NCBI RefSeq assembly: GCF_003443735.1
Contig: NZ_CP031969.1
Location: 4,154,001-4,218,000, forward strand
Source of the DNA: Streptomyces sp. CC0208
Lineage (GTDB): Bacteria; Actinomycetota; Actinomycetes; Streptomycetales; Streptomycetaceae
DNA length: 64,000 nucleotides
Direction of reading: 5' to 3'
Below the pieces are notes generated by a model, which was not told where the DNA came from, did no database searches, and worked only from the letters and a program-made list of their open reading frames with translations. Positions 44,289-52,557 of the stretch are shown here, piece by piece; positions within the stretch are counted from its first letter, which is position 1; every line of letters begins with the position of its first letter. A program made the position numbers and the translations under genes.

Positions 44289-45042
44289 GGGGGGTCACCT
44301 TCCACCAGGGCAGATACCGCGTTTCGACGGACCTCGGCGCGGCAGCCGACGAGCCGGGGCCGGGCCCCTGGGCCGAGGCGGCGATGGGCACGGTGATCAC
44401 CCGCAGCTGGACGGACTCGAAAGTGCCGCCGCGCCGCTCGGCGATGCGGTCCGCCGCGATGTCGGTCAGGTACTTCTGCATCATCAGCGCCCGCTCCGAG
44501 CGGGGCCGGTCGTCACCACCATGGGTCTCGAGGTACGAACTCCAGGCCCGCCGCAGCATGTTCTGCGCGGTGTGACTCGGGAAGGCGTCATGCCTCACCG
44601 CCGAGTTGTCGACGCCGCTCAGATCGAACCAGCCGCTCACCCGCACCCTGCCGTCCGCGGTGGTGTGCAGGGTCCTTGCCGAGATCTGCCGGTTGACCGA
44701 CTCCGGATCCGGGGCGAAGAGCCGCCAGTTCTGTTCGAACAGGGGGAAGACCCAGGCGTTGATCTGCCGGCTGTACTGCCGGGAGAGCGGATTCGGGGGT
44801 GCCACGTGCAGAAACACCAGGAGAACGTGGACCAGGGCTGTCGCCAGGCACAGGGCCACAGCTGCGCCCGTTCCCGCCTTGAGGAGCACGGGCGGAGGCT
44901 TCGAAAGCCCATGGCGCGGAAGGGTGGTCCCGCTCCGACCCCGGCTCCGGTCCGATTCGTCGACGTCCGCCGTTTCGATGCCGCCCGGTACGGCCTCGCC
45001 CGGTACGGCCCCGCCCGGGCTTTCCATCCTGGCTTCTCTCAC
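44278..45042 (-). CDS. DUF5819 family membrane protein
   Basis: A 254-residue protein with one N-terminal helix (GAAVALCLATALVHVLLVFLH) and a long extracytoplasmic domain (WVFPLFEQNWRLFAPDP, SGWFDLSGVDNSAV, RSVETRYLPWWKVTPR). The WRLFAPDP segment is typical of DUF5819. I chose the GTG at 45042: AGGAGAAA precedes it by 6 bases. It is coupled to the HTTM gene by an 11-base overlap. Confidence 0.82.
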   Translation of the reverse strand: MREARMESPGGAVPGEAVPGGIETADVDESDRSRGRSGTTLPRHGLSKPPPVLLKAGTGAAVALCLATALVHVLLVFLHVAPPNPLSRQYSRQINAWVFPLFEQNWRLFAPDPESVNRQISARTLHTTADGRVRVSGWFDLSGVDNSAVRHDAFPSHTAQNMLRRAWSSYLETHGGDDRPRSERALMMQKYLTDIAADRIAERRGGTFESVQLRVITVPIAASAQGPGPGSSAAAPRSVETRYLPWWKVTPRGN

Positions 45043-45128
45043 TGTTTCTCCTGAGATCGCGCCAACGGCGCGCGACGGAACCGACCACAATCCGTCGCGC
45101 GCCGCTCGTCCTGCTCGCTCAAGGGGAG

Positions 45129-46460
45129 CTAGGCAGCTTCCTTGTCGTGGCCTTCGTGATCGGTGCCGTAGCCCTCGGGCTTGTCGGGGTTGCCCTGATG
45201 CCCGCCATAACCGCCGTGGTCATCGGGCTTCCCGCCGTGATCGTGGTCGCTGGGCTTCTCGTCGTGATCGTGGCCGCCGGGCTTCTCGCCATGGTCGTGG
45301 TCGCCGGGCTTCTCGCCATGGTCATGGTCGCCGGGCTTCTCGCCATGGTCGTGGTCGCCGGGCTGGTGGCCGTGATCGTGATCGCCGTTTCCGCCGATCG
45401 AGCCGCCTGTCACACCGCCGTTCGTCCCGCCGATCGAGCCGCCGTTCGTACCGCCCGTGGTGCCGCTGGTGGTAACGCCCGCGACCAGACCACCCAGCAC
45501 GCCTCCGGTGGTTCCGCCCGTCGTCAGGACACCGCCGAGAAGACCGCCGCCGGTTCCGCCGCCCGTCGGCACACCGCCGATGACGCCGACCGTGGTGCTG
45601 CCCGTCGTGCCCGTGGTGGTGCTGCCCGTCGTGCCCGTGGTGGTGCCGCCCGACGTGGCACCGGCGACAACGCCACCCGTGATCAGACCACCGGTGGTTC
45701 CGCCGGCGGCACACGTACCGCGGTTGATCGTGTTGCTGTCCAGCGTCACGGCGCCGGTACGGGCCAGCGCCCGGCCGGCGATGGTCGCTCCCGTGGTGAC
45801 GGTGATCGACGCCTGGGCCATGATCGTGCCCACGAAGGTGGAGTTGGTGCCGAGGGTGGCCGAACTGCCGATCTGCCAGTACACGTTGCACGGCGAGGCG
45901 CCGTTGACGAGAGACACGGCGCTGCCGGATGCCGTCGTCAGGGTCGAACCGATCTGGAACACCCAGACCGCGCTGGGGTCGCCGTGTGCGTCGAGAGTGA
46001 GCGTGCCGGTGATGCCCGCGGAGATGGGGGCCTTGTAGACGCCCGGATCCAGCGTCCTGCCACCGAGCTCCACGGGGTCGGGAGCGGTGGGGTACGTGAC
46101 GTCCGGCGCCTGTCCGGCAGCGTTGTTGTACGCCGTGACCAGATCGCTCTTGGCCTGGAGTGCCACCGCGTCCGCGGAGTGCACGGCTCCGTTCACGACA
46201 CCGGGCGGGAATCCGGTGATGGCCGTTCCCGGCGACACCCCGAGATCACCGGTGATCAACGAGGGTCCGGTGTTGGTGACCTGGGAACCGGCCAGTACGG
46301 CAAAGCTGCTCGCCGTACCCAGAGGCACCGGGGTGGCAATGGCGCTCGCGGTTGTCGGCGTCATCGCGAGCACGACAGCGGCGATCACCACGGCCGTCAC
46401 CGCCGCGATCCACATCGACATGGTGCGCCGTAGCGGCGCTTCAGGGATGTTCAGCGTCAT
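45129..46460 (-). CDS. Secreted ice-binding-like (DUF3494) protein with Gly/Thr and His-rich repeat tail
   Basis: A 443-residue exported protein. Signal peptide about 1-40. The DUF3494 ice-binding-like fold is at about 42-250 (SSFAVLAGSQVTNTGPSLITGDLGVSPG, WVFQIGSTLTTASGSAV, TFVGTIMAQASITVTTGATIAGRAL). Then a Gly/Thr-rich linker (TTGTTGSTTTGTTG) and six or so repeats of the GDHDHGEKP type, with dense histidines and acids (about 370-430), before an acidic end. DUF3494 proteins in actinobacteria often serve as adhesins; ice binding is only suggested. The His/Asp tail could bind metal ions. GAAGGAG precedes the ATG by 11 bases. Confidence 0.85.
   Translation of the reverse strand: MTLNIPEAPLRRTMSMWIAAVTAVVIAAVVLAMTPTTASAIATPVPLGTASSFAVLAGSQVTNTGPSLITGDLGVSPGTAITGFPPGVVNGAVHSADAVALQAKSDLVTAYNNAAGQAPDVTYPTAPDPVELGGRTLDPGVYKAPISAGITGTLTLDAHGDPSAVWVFQIGSTLTTASGSAVSLVNGASPCNVYWQIGSSATLGTNSTFVGTIMAQASITVTTGATIAGRALARTGAVTLDSNTINRGTCAAGGTTGGLITGGVVAGATSGGTTTGTTGSTTTGTTGSTTVGVIGGVPTGGGTGGGLLGGVLTTGGTTGGVLGGLVAGVTTSGTTGGTNGGSIGGTNGGVTGGSIGGNGDHDHGHQPGDHDHGEKPGDHDHGEKPGDHDHGEKPGGHDHDEKPSDHDHGGKPDDHGGYGGHQGNPDKPEGYGTDHEGHDKEAA
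45210..45375 (-). repeat. Tandem repeats coding for the His-rich tail
   Basis: About six imperfect copies of a 27-base unit (reads GDHDHGEKP per copy) inside the gene's 3' part. Such repeats expand and contract by slippage, so the copy number may vary between strains. Confidence 0.7.
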
Positions 46461-46863
46461 CGAGGGGCCAACTCCTTCGAGCAGATGTTCTTGGCGGTAC
46501 CCGGTCGCACAGAGGCGCCTGTTTCTGGCGCTGGAATATTACTGAGGAGTGTGCCGCCCGACGCTTTCCCCAAGGGGCACCGAAAATTACATAGAAATGC
46601 TTAATGGGCCGGGTGGTTGCAAACCCTGAATTCTCGCCGGGTGCGACCGTCCGGCACGGCCAAGGTGCCGCGTCACGGTATTCAGCGCCTGGCAGGCCGA
46701 CGGAAAGTGCGCGGTCGGCGCATCGCTCGCGCTGTGAATGCGCCCGAGCTGCGTCATCCGCAGTATTATTGAATGCGGGTTGGTTCACTCTCACGTGCAA
46801 CCGCCCGGAAGGGTGGCTCCGGCGTGTTCGCGCCGGAGCCATTGCCGTCCTCGCCGACAAAAG
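46461..46863. other. Intergenic region, no gene seen
   Basis: It includes the upstream region of the ice-binding-like gene (an AT-rich stretch near 46588-46608) and a terminator for the saccharopine-dehydrogenase-like gene. I find no credible coding frame. Confidence 0.4.
46814..46841. terminator. Terminator hairpin
   Basis: A perfect stem TGGCTCCGGCG/CGCCGGAGCCA (11 bp) with loop TGTTCG, 23 bases past the minus-strand stop at 46864. Confidence 0.8.
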
Positions 46864-47898
46864 TCAGGGGTGTCTCAGTTCGAAGGTGATGTGCGGGGAC
46901 AGGGCGCGGAGGAAGTCCGGCGCGTCGAAGGCTTCGCCGGCCGAGGTGACGCCGGGCGTGTGGGTGCGGCCGGTGAGGATGCGGTGGACCGCCTCCACCG
47001 CGAGGGGTGCGGTGACCGCGTAGATGTCCCGGCCGCGTGCCACAGCGCGCCGTTCGGTGTCGCCGGAACGTACGACGGCTTCGACGAGGAATGTCTGGTC
47101 GGACCGCCCGCTCCCGTCGGCCGCGGTCGGCGCCGGGGTGTCCGGGGCGGAGAGGTCCCTGGCCGCTTCGCTCGCCATGTGGGTGCGTACCTCGGGGATG
47201 GAGAGGTGGCTGGGAAGAGTGACCACGTCGGCCATCGTGAACTCCGCGACGACCTCCCTGGTGCCCAGCGGGTCGGGGAAGGACCACTTCAGGAGCGTCG
47301 GCGCGTCGTCGTGGTACTCCAGCCGTCCCTCCGTGTAGCGGACCCGCCGGCCGCCTCGGCGCTCGCCGGAGACCGCACCCGCGGAGCGCGTCCCGGGCGT
47401 GGGGTGCCAACTGCTCAGTCCGTACGCGATGTTCGCCTCGTCGGCCGCCGTCCAGTCCCCCATCGCGGCGGTGGCCAGCAGGTCGCCGAGGCCGCCGTAG
47501 AAGGCCATCGCGGGAACGATCACCACGCCTGCGGAGCGGGCGCGGTCCGCGAAGTGCGTGAACGTGTCGAGGTTGGCCTCGATCTCGGCTGCCACGTCGA
47601 CGTACGGGATCCCGGCGCGCAGTGCCGCCTCGATCACCGGGGCGGCGGTCACCGCGAAGGGCCCGGCGCAGTTGATCACGGCGTCGACGCCGTCCAGGGC
47701 GCGGTCGAGTGCGGCAGGGTCGTCGACCGACGCCGGCCGGACCTCGAGTCCTGGCTCGGATGCCGCCAGCGCCCGCAGTTTGCCGGCGTCGCGGCCGGAG
47801 AGCACCGGGACGAACCCGCGCTCCCGCAGCTGTGCCACCACGAAGCGTCCGGTGTGTCCGTACGCGCCGAACACCGTCACCGTCTGGCCCGGTCCCAT
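46864..47898 (-). CDS. Saccharopine dehydrogenase-like / trans-acting enoyl reductase family protein
   Basis: A 344-residue oxidoreductase-like protein. It begins with the Rossmann motif TVTVFGAYGHTGRFVVAQL (GAxGxTG), then GVDAVINCAGPFA and FYGGLGDLLATAAMGDW, all typical of the family that includes saccharopine reductase and mycobacterial trans-acting enoyl reductase. Substrate unknown. Divergent to a GlxA-type AraC regulator across 110 bases, with direct repeats in between. Confidence 0.85.
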   Translation of the reverse strand: MGPGQTVTVFGAYGHTGRFVVAQLRERGFVPVLSGRDAGKLRALAASEPGLEVRPASVDDPAALDRALDGVDAVINCAGPFAVTAAPVIEAALRAGIPYVDVAAEIEANLDTFTHFADRARSAGVVIVPAMAFYGGLGDLLATAAMGDWTAADEANIAYGLSSWHPTPGTRSAGAVSGERRGGRRVRYTEGRLEYHDDAPTLLKWSFPDPLGTREVVAEFTMADVVTLPSHLSIPEVRTHMASEAARDLSAPDTPAPTAADGSGRSDQTFLVEAVVRSGDTERRAVARGRDIYAVTAPLAVEAVHRILTGRTHTPGVTSAGEAFDAPDFLRALSPHITFELRHP

Positions 47899-47919
47899 GG
47901 GTTCTCCCCCGTGCTCGAG

Positions 47920-47937
47920 TGATCTGCTTGATCTGCC
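47920..47937. promoter_or_regulatory. Direct repeats in the divergent region, candidate AraC operator
   Basis: TGATCTGC occurs twice in tandem (47920-47927 and 47929-47936), 9 bases apart start to start, followed by GAGATCATC. AraC-type regulators often bind direct repeats. Inference only. Confidence 0.35.
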
Positions 47938-48008
47938 GAGATCATCGTGTCGAGGTGGGTCGCTTCAGCGTGAGTGTCCGGAACGACGTGCCCCGTACAC
48001 TTTCGGAC

Positions 48009-48995
48009 ATGGGTACCGTCGTCGGGCTGGCCGTCACCGAGGGGATGCTGCCCTTCGAACTGTCCATGGCGTACGAGGTGTTCGGCGCCGCTCCGGTCGG
48101 CGTGACCGTGCCCTGGTACGACGTGGAGCTCTGCGGGTCGGACGCCGTGCGGCTCGGCCGGTTCCGGCTGGAGCCCGACCAGGGGCTCGACCGGCTCCGG
48201 CATGCCGACACCGTGATCGTCCCCGGCTGGGCGGACACCGACGTGGAGCCGCCCGCCGAGCTCGTCGGCGCGGTGCGTGCGGCCCACGAGGCCGGTGCGC
48301 GCGTGGCCTCCCTGTGCACGGGCGCCTTCGTGCTGGCGGCCGCCGGCCTGCTGGACGGCAGGCGGGCGACCACGCACTGGGTGCACACGGACGCCCTGGC
48401 CGCCCGCTACCCGCGGGTGGAGGTCGATCCGGACGTGCTCTACGTGGACGACGGCAGCGTGCTCACCTCAGCAGGCAAGGCCGCCGCGCTGGACCTGTGC
48501 CTGCACCTCGTCCGTCTCGACCACGGTTCGTCCGTCGCCAACGCCGTCGCCCGCCGCCTGGTGGTACCGCCCCATCGGGCGGGCGGCCAGGCGCAGTTCG
48601 TGGCCGCTCCGGTGCCCGCCCGTGACGACCATCCGCTCTCCGCGCTGCTCCCCTGGGCGATCGAACGCCTCGACCGCCCACTCACCGTGGAGGACCTGGC
48701 CCGCCAGGCCGGGATGAGCTCGCGTCATCTGGGACGCCAGTTCAGGGCGGTGACCGGCACCACCGCGCTCCAATGGCTGCTGACACAACGGATCCGCCGC
48801 GCACAGGAGTTGCTGGAGACCACCGACGACGTCGTCGACGCCATCGCGGCGGCCACCGGCATGGGCACCGCCACGACACTGCGCCGGCACTTCCACCGCA
48901 CGGTCGGTGTGCCTCCGGACACCTACCGCCGGACCTTCCGCTCACAGTCTTCGGGCATGCAGCCGGGGGCTACTTCAACCGGGCGGGGCGCTTGA
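48009..48995 (+). CDS. GlxA-type AraC family transcriptional regulator
   Basis: A 328-residue protein. N-terminal DJ-1/PfpI-like domain (about 1-180: ARVASLCTGAFVLAAAGLLDGRRATTHW, where the nucleophile region is SLCTG). C-terminal AraC domain with two helix-turn-helix motifs (VEDLARQAGMSSRHLGRQF and DAIAAATGMGTATTLRRHFHRTVG). The start ATG has a poor ribosome-binding site; a leaderless or alternative upstream start is possible. It is divergent to the saccharopine-dehydrogenase-like gene, a likely target. The last 26 bases overlap the converging gene. Confidence 0.9.
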   Translation: MGTVVGLAVTEGMLPFELSMAYEVFGAAPVGVTVPWYDVELCGSDAVRLGRFRLEPDQGLDRLRHADTVIVPGWADTDVEPPAELVGAVRAAHEAGARVASLCTGAFVLAAAGLLDGRRATTHWVHTDALAARYPRVEVDPDVLYVDDGSVLTSAGKAAALDLCLHLVRLDHGSSVANAVARRLVVPPHRAGGQAQFVAAPVPARDDHPLSALLPWAIERLDRPLTVEDLARQAGMSSRHLGRQFRAVTGTTALQWLLTQRIRRAQELLETTDDVVDAIAAATGMGTATTLRRHFHRTVGVPPDTYRRTFRSQSSGMQPGATSTGRGA

Positions 48996-49599
48996 TGCCC
49001 GCGCGGTTGGCCTTCTCGACGCGCTCCGGGCCGGCGTCCTTCCGGTACTTCTCCGTTTCGGCCCAGTCCCTGGGCTGCAGGAAGAGCATTTCACCGCCCC
49101 CCGGCACGATGAACGCGCCCCCGAAGGGCTCGTCACCCGCGAACCAGACACCGTCCGTGATGCCGACGGGCCACCGACCCCGCCCCAAGGCGTCCTTGGC
49201 ACGCAGGGTGAAGGGCGTGCCGGTCTGATCTCCGAAGCGCACGTAGAGCGTGTGGGTGGACTCCATGCCGTATTTCTCGACCGGTGTGCGGAATTCGAGC
49301 GGGTAGGTCCGGAACACCTTCGAGCACTTCCGGGCCAGACTCAGGCGGCCGGCGAGAAGGAACAGTGTCCACACCATGCCGAACATTCCGACAATGCCCA
49401 CCGGCAGCAAATAGTCGAGGTGGAGCACGAACAGCTGGACCCACAACAGCAGGAACACCGGGAAGAACTTGAGGAATCTCTTCAGCGCGACGCGGTGGTG
49501 GTAGCGCACCGCACCCTGGAAGTCCGTTCCGTCGGTCGGGTACGGCGCGGGCGGGGTGTCCGACTCCAGACCGTCCTTCCACCGTTCTGGCACCGTCAT
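48970..49599 (-). CDS. Membrane protein of the WXG operon (unknown function)
   Basis: A 209-residue protein with two transmembrane helices in the middle (LKFFPVFLLLWVQLFVLHL and LLPVGIVGMFGMVWTLFLLAG) and a C-terminal cytoplasmic domain with VRFGDQTGTPFTLRAKDALGRG and VPGGGEMLFLQPRDW. The start overlaps the stop of the previous gene by 4 bases (ATGA). It is the last gene of the four-gene WXG100 operon and may be an accessory or immunity factor. I recognise no family. Confidence 0.75.
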   Translation of the reverse strand: MTVPERWKDGLESDTPPAPYPTDGTDFQGAVRYHHRVALKRFLKFFPVFLLLWVQLFVLHLDYLLPVGIVGMFGMVWTLFLLAGRLSLARKCSKVFRTYPLEFRTPVEKYGMESTHTLYVRFGDQTGTPFTLRAKDALGRGRWPVGITDGVWFAGDEPFGGAFIVPGGGEMLFLQPRDWAETEKYRKDAGPERVEKANRAGIKRPARLK

Positions 49600-50300
49600 C
49601 CGAACGGGCTCCTTTCGTCAGTCCCTGAGCCGGAGCCCGGGAACGGGCCGGACGCGTTCTCCGCTTCGGCCGGGTCCGGCACCGCAGGGTCGTCCAACGT
49701 CACCGTACGCGCGACACCGAGCAGCACGGCCCGGTAGTCGTCGGCGAGCTCCACGGACGCGGTGACCAGCTGCACGGTGATGATCGACGAGGTGCGGGGA
49801 ACCGGGATCGCCACGGTGCCCTGCCAGACGGTGCCCTCCGCGGGGCCTTCCTGACCGTCGGGGGGAGCGGTCGGCGCGACCGTGGTGCGTTCCGTCTCCC
49901 ACAGGTATCCGGTGCCGACGGGCAGCTCCACAGGCACGAGGCCGTCGGCCGTGCCGGTGCCGAGCATGTGAAGGAGCACGGCATTAGGGTTGGCACCCGA
50001 GGTGGGGACGGTGGAGACCGTGAGGACGGACAGCGTGGCCCCGTCCTGCTCGTCCGGATGCATACCGAGCGCGCACCCCATGACCTGCTGACTCCGCAAC
50101 ATCGTCAGGACGACGGCGTACAGGCGGAACACCTGGTCGGCGCGGTCCCGCACGTCTTCGGGAAGGGCGCTGAGCTGCCGGGCCACCTCCTGGATGCCCT
50201 CGGGTGACGGCTGAAGGTCCAGCTGGAGGTACCCATGGGGCAGCCCGTACCAGAACTCCGGCTTCGGTTCGGTCGCGACCGTGTCAATGAATCCGTTCAC
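49596..50300 (-). CDS. Soluble protein of the WXG operon (unknown function)
   Basis: A 234-residue protein with no signal and no helix. Contains WYGLPHGYLQLDLQPSPEGI at the start and a repeated beta pattern (ATLSVLTVSTVPTS, TVWQGTVAIPVPRTSSIITVQLVTAS). ATG overlaps the stop of the previous gene (ATGA) and its stop overlaps the next start. It may be a chaperone or EspG/immunity-like partner; this is inferred from context only. Confidence 0.75.
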   Translation of the reverse strand: MNGFIDTVATEPKPEFWYGLPHGYLQLDLQPSPEGIQEVARQLSALPEDVRDRADQVFRLYAVVLTMLRSQQVMGCALGMHPDEQDGATLSVLTVSTVPTSGANPNAVLLHMLGTGTADGLVPVELPVGTGYLWETERTTVAPTAPPDGQEGPAEGTVWQGTVAIPVPRTSSIITVQLVTASVELADDYRAVLLGVARTVTLDDPAVPDPAEAENASGPFPGSGSGTDERSPFG

Positions 50301-51583
50301 AGCCTGACCCCCGCCATCAGTTGTCCGACATCCAGCGCGATGCCTTTGACACCGTCGACCAGACCGGTCGAGGCGGCCGCACCCTTCGTGACCTCGGACG
50401 CGTCGTGTCCGGGACCGTTCTTCGGCAACACGCCCATGTTCTCCAGGGACGACGCCATGTTCGCCGCCACGTTGACGCCGTTGATGCCGTACTGGAGCGC
50501 GCCGGTGGCGGGGGAGGTCGCCGCATCGAGAGCCTTGTAACTGAAGGCGGGAACGATTTCCTTGCCGAACGCACCGAGCTTCGAGCCCAGCGACAAGGCC
50601 TCGCCTCCTTCCCGGGCGACCGCCGCCGCGAGACCCGCCTCGCTGCCGGCCCTCGCGAGGGCACCGACACCGGGCACCATGCCGAGGCCGTCACCGACCA
50701 TGGAGGCCCAGGCGAACGCGCCTTCCTTGAGGCCGTACTCACCCATCAGCGAGTCTCTGAAGTCCTCACTCGCGAGGTTCTTGGCCATGGAGACCGCGCT
50801 CGCCGCGACCGCGATACCGAGGAAGACCGGCGCCAACGGGGTGGGGAGCAGGGCCAGCAGACCCGCGATGGCGCCGATGGTCCCGGCGTGCTCCACGAGG
50901 AACTCGCCGACCGCCTTCAGGCCCTCGCCGATGGCGCTGAGGGCCTTGTCGAACCACCCCGGCTCCTTGGGGGCGAGCTTGTCGTCGGCCTCGTCGAGGC
51001 TGCGGGCGACGGTCTCGGCCGCGTCGGTGTGGGTGCCCTCCAGTTCCTTGGCCTTCGCGATGACGTCGTTGTAGGCGGTGTTGGCGTTGTTGAGGTGAGT
51101 GGTGGCCTCGTTCAGTTCGCGCTCGGCGGTACGCAGGCGCTCCGTCGCGGCATCCGCCTCCGCCTGGCTGGGGTATTCCCTGCCGGCGAGCTTGAGGTCC
51201 GGGTTCCCCGCGGCCTGGTCGTAGCGGGTCCTGGCCTTGTCGGCGTCAGCCTTGTTCTCGCGGGCGGCGTCGTCGTACTTCTTGGCCAGTTCGCGGTGGG
51301 AGGTCAGGTCGCCTTCCCATTTGCCGAGCGCCACGGCGGCTTTGTCGAGCGAATGCCCCGCGTTCATCATGGCGGTCTTGAGGTCGCCGTCCAGCGTGTC
51401 CCGGAACGCGCTCGCGGCGTCTCCGTGCCAACTGGAGCTCGCCCCGAGCAGATACTCGATCTGACGGTGGCAGTTGTTGAGTGTGTCGGCCGCGGACTTC
51501 ACCTTGCGGTAGAGGGAGGTGACCTGCTCGGGTATCCCGGGTACCGGATTCCAGCCGAGGCTCGGGAACGGGTTGTCAGCCAC
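50297..51583 (-). CDS. Putative type VII-secreted protein with WXG/ESAT-6-like N-terminus
   Basis: A 428-residue protein. Residues about 15-200 are helical and resemble a WXG/LXG-type secretion domain (SSSWHGDAASAFRDTLDGDLKTAM, SHREL, then ADKARTRYDQAAG, RLRTAERELNEATTHLNNANTAYND). The middle holds a hydrophobic, glycine-rich segment (GTIGAIAGLLALLPTPLAPVFLGIAVAASAVSMAK), resembling a pore or membrane-insertion region, and the rest has no known toxin fold. It is an effector candidate of a type VII secretion system. It overlaps the next gene by 4 bases and follows the WXG100 gene by 3 bases. Confidence 0.8.
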   Translation of the reverse strand: MADNPFPSLGWNPVPGIPEQVTSLYRKVKSAADTLNNCHRQIEYLLGASSSWHGDAASAFRDTLDGDLKTAMMNAGHSLDKAAVALGKWEGDLTSHRELAKKYDDAARENKADADKARTRYDQAAGNPDLKLAGREYPSQAEADAATERLRTAERELNEATTHLNNANTAYNDVIAKAKELEGTHTDAAETVARSLDEADDKLAPKEPGWFDKALSAIGEGLKAVGEFLVEHAGTIGAIAGLLALLPTPLAPVFLGIAVAASAVSMAKNLASEDFRDSLMGEYGLKEGAFAWASMVGDGLGMVPGVGALARAGSEAGLAAAVAREGGEALSLGSKLGAFGKEIVPAFSYKALDAATSPATGALQYGINGVNVAANMASSLENMGVLPKNGPGHDASEVTKGAAASTGLVDGVKGIALDVGQLMAGVRL

Positions 51584-51586
51584 CGG

Positions 51587-51910
51587 TCACTTACCCCCGG
51601 TGTTCGCGGCGTTGGTCTCTTCCATCTTCTTGAGGGCCTTCGAGAGGTTCTCCTCGAACTGCCGGTAGCTCAGCGCGGTCTTTTCCACGCCTTCGTCCAC
51701 CGCTTTGATCATGTCCTTCAGCTGGCCTGTTCCGTACTTCCATCTGTTCTGGAAGGTCTCGCACGCCTCGTCCAGCCGCGGAGTTCCGATCTGGTCGGCA
51801 CTGACCGCGGAGAGCGCTGAGCGCGCCTCCTCCAGGTCAGTCACGGACTGCTTCAACACCCGGCCAAAAGAGTTCAATTGACCCAGATCGACCTTAAATT
51901 CATCCGCCAT
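51587..51910 (-). CDS. WXG100-family protein (ESAT-6-like)
   Basis: A 107-residue helical protein: FKVDLGQLNSFGRVLKQSVTDLEEARSAL, then ETFQNRWKYGTGQLKDMIKAVDEGVEKTAL, then FEENLSKALKKMEE. A W (in NRWKYG) occupies the turn between two helices in place of the strict WxG. AAGGGGG lies about 8 bases before the ATG. First gene of the operon, likely secretion partner of the downstream 428-residue protein. No ESX core genes (EccB, EccC, EccD) are in the window. Confidence 0.82.
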   Translation of the reverse strand: MADEFKVDLGQLNSFGRVLKQSVTDLEEARSALSAVSADQIGTPRLDEACETFQNRWKYGTGQLKDMIKAVDEGVEKTALSYRQFEENLSKALKKMEETNAANTGGK

Positions 51911-52159
51911 GAGGCGACCCCCTTCTTCGACTGTTCCCGCCAGGCTGCCGGCGCGGCACCAGACTAAAGTACGAGCAAAGGCGCGTTGTCGCCGTTCCCC
52001 CTGCGAATCGGCAACTCTCATGCGGTGAAGCCGAGTCGAGCGGAAAACCGGCCCGCTTTCCGCCCACCGTCTCCTTGATCTCCACAGGTTCGCCAACTCC
52101 GGCGCCCGTGTTGTGCGGCCACCCTTGAGGCGTTCTCTGTGTGCTCCTGCAATCAATCC

Positions 52160-52420
52160 CTGGCAGAAGGACCGGCGCCAGTCCCAGGGCGAGGCCGCCG
52201 CGGGAGTGGTTCACCGGCATCCAGTCGGCGAGTGAGGCGCCGAGGGGGCGGGTGACGACGTAGGCGGCCCAGAAGGCGGTCACCGCGTTCAGACCGCTGA
52301 GGCAGTGGGCTGCCGCGGGCACGCGGATCGCCGGCAGCTGTGCCGAGGGCGAACGCGGCGAGGACGGCCGCCCAGTAGAACGTCTCCCGGCGGCGGGTCC
52401 GGTCCGACAGGATCGGCAGG
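52160..52420 (-). pseudogene. COG4705-type membrane protein fragment, decayed
   Basis: Two conserved pieces of a four-helix COG4705 membrane protein are recognisable in different frames. The first (RETFYWAAVLAAFALGTAAGD, about 52330-52420) and the second (FWAAYVVTRPLGASLADW within about 52170-52295) lie too close together, so residues are missing between them and the frame is shifted. No start or stop fits. A gene remnant. Confidence 0.7.
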
Positions 52421-52557
52421 CACGGCGGACCCGCCGGACCCGCCGTGAGGCTCCCGGCTCGCTCGTGAGGGCTGTCCGAGGAACCCGCCAGGTCGAGCCG
52501 CTCGGCGAACTGCCCACGCGGGACCGGCAGTTCACAGAGCGGCAGCCGGCGTCAGCC

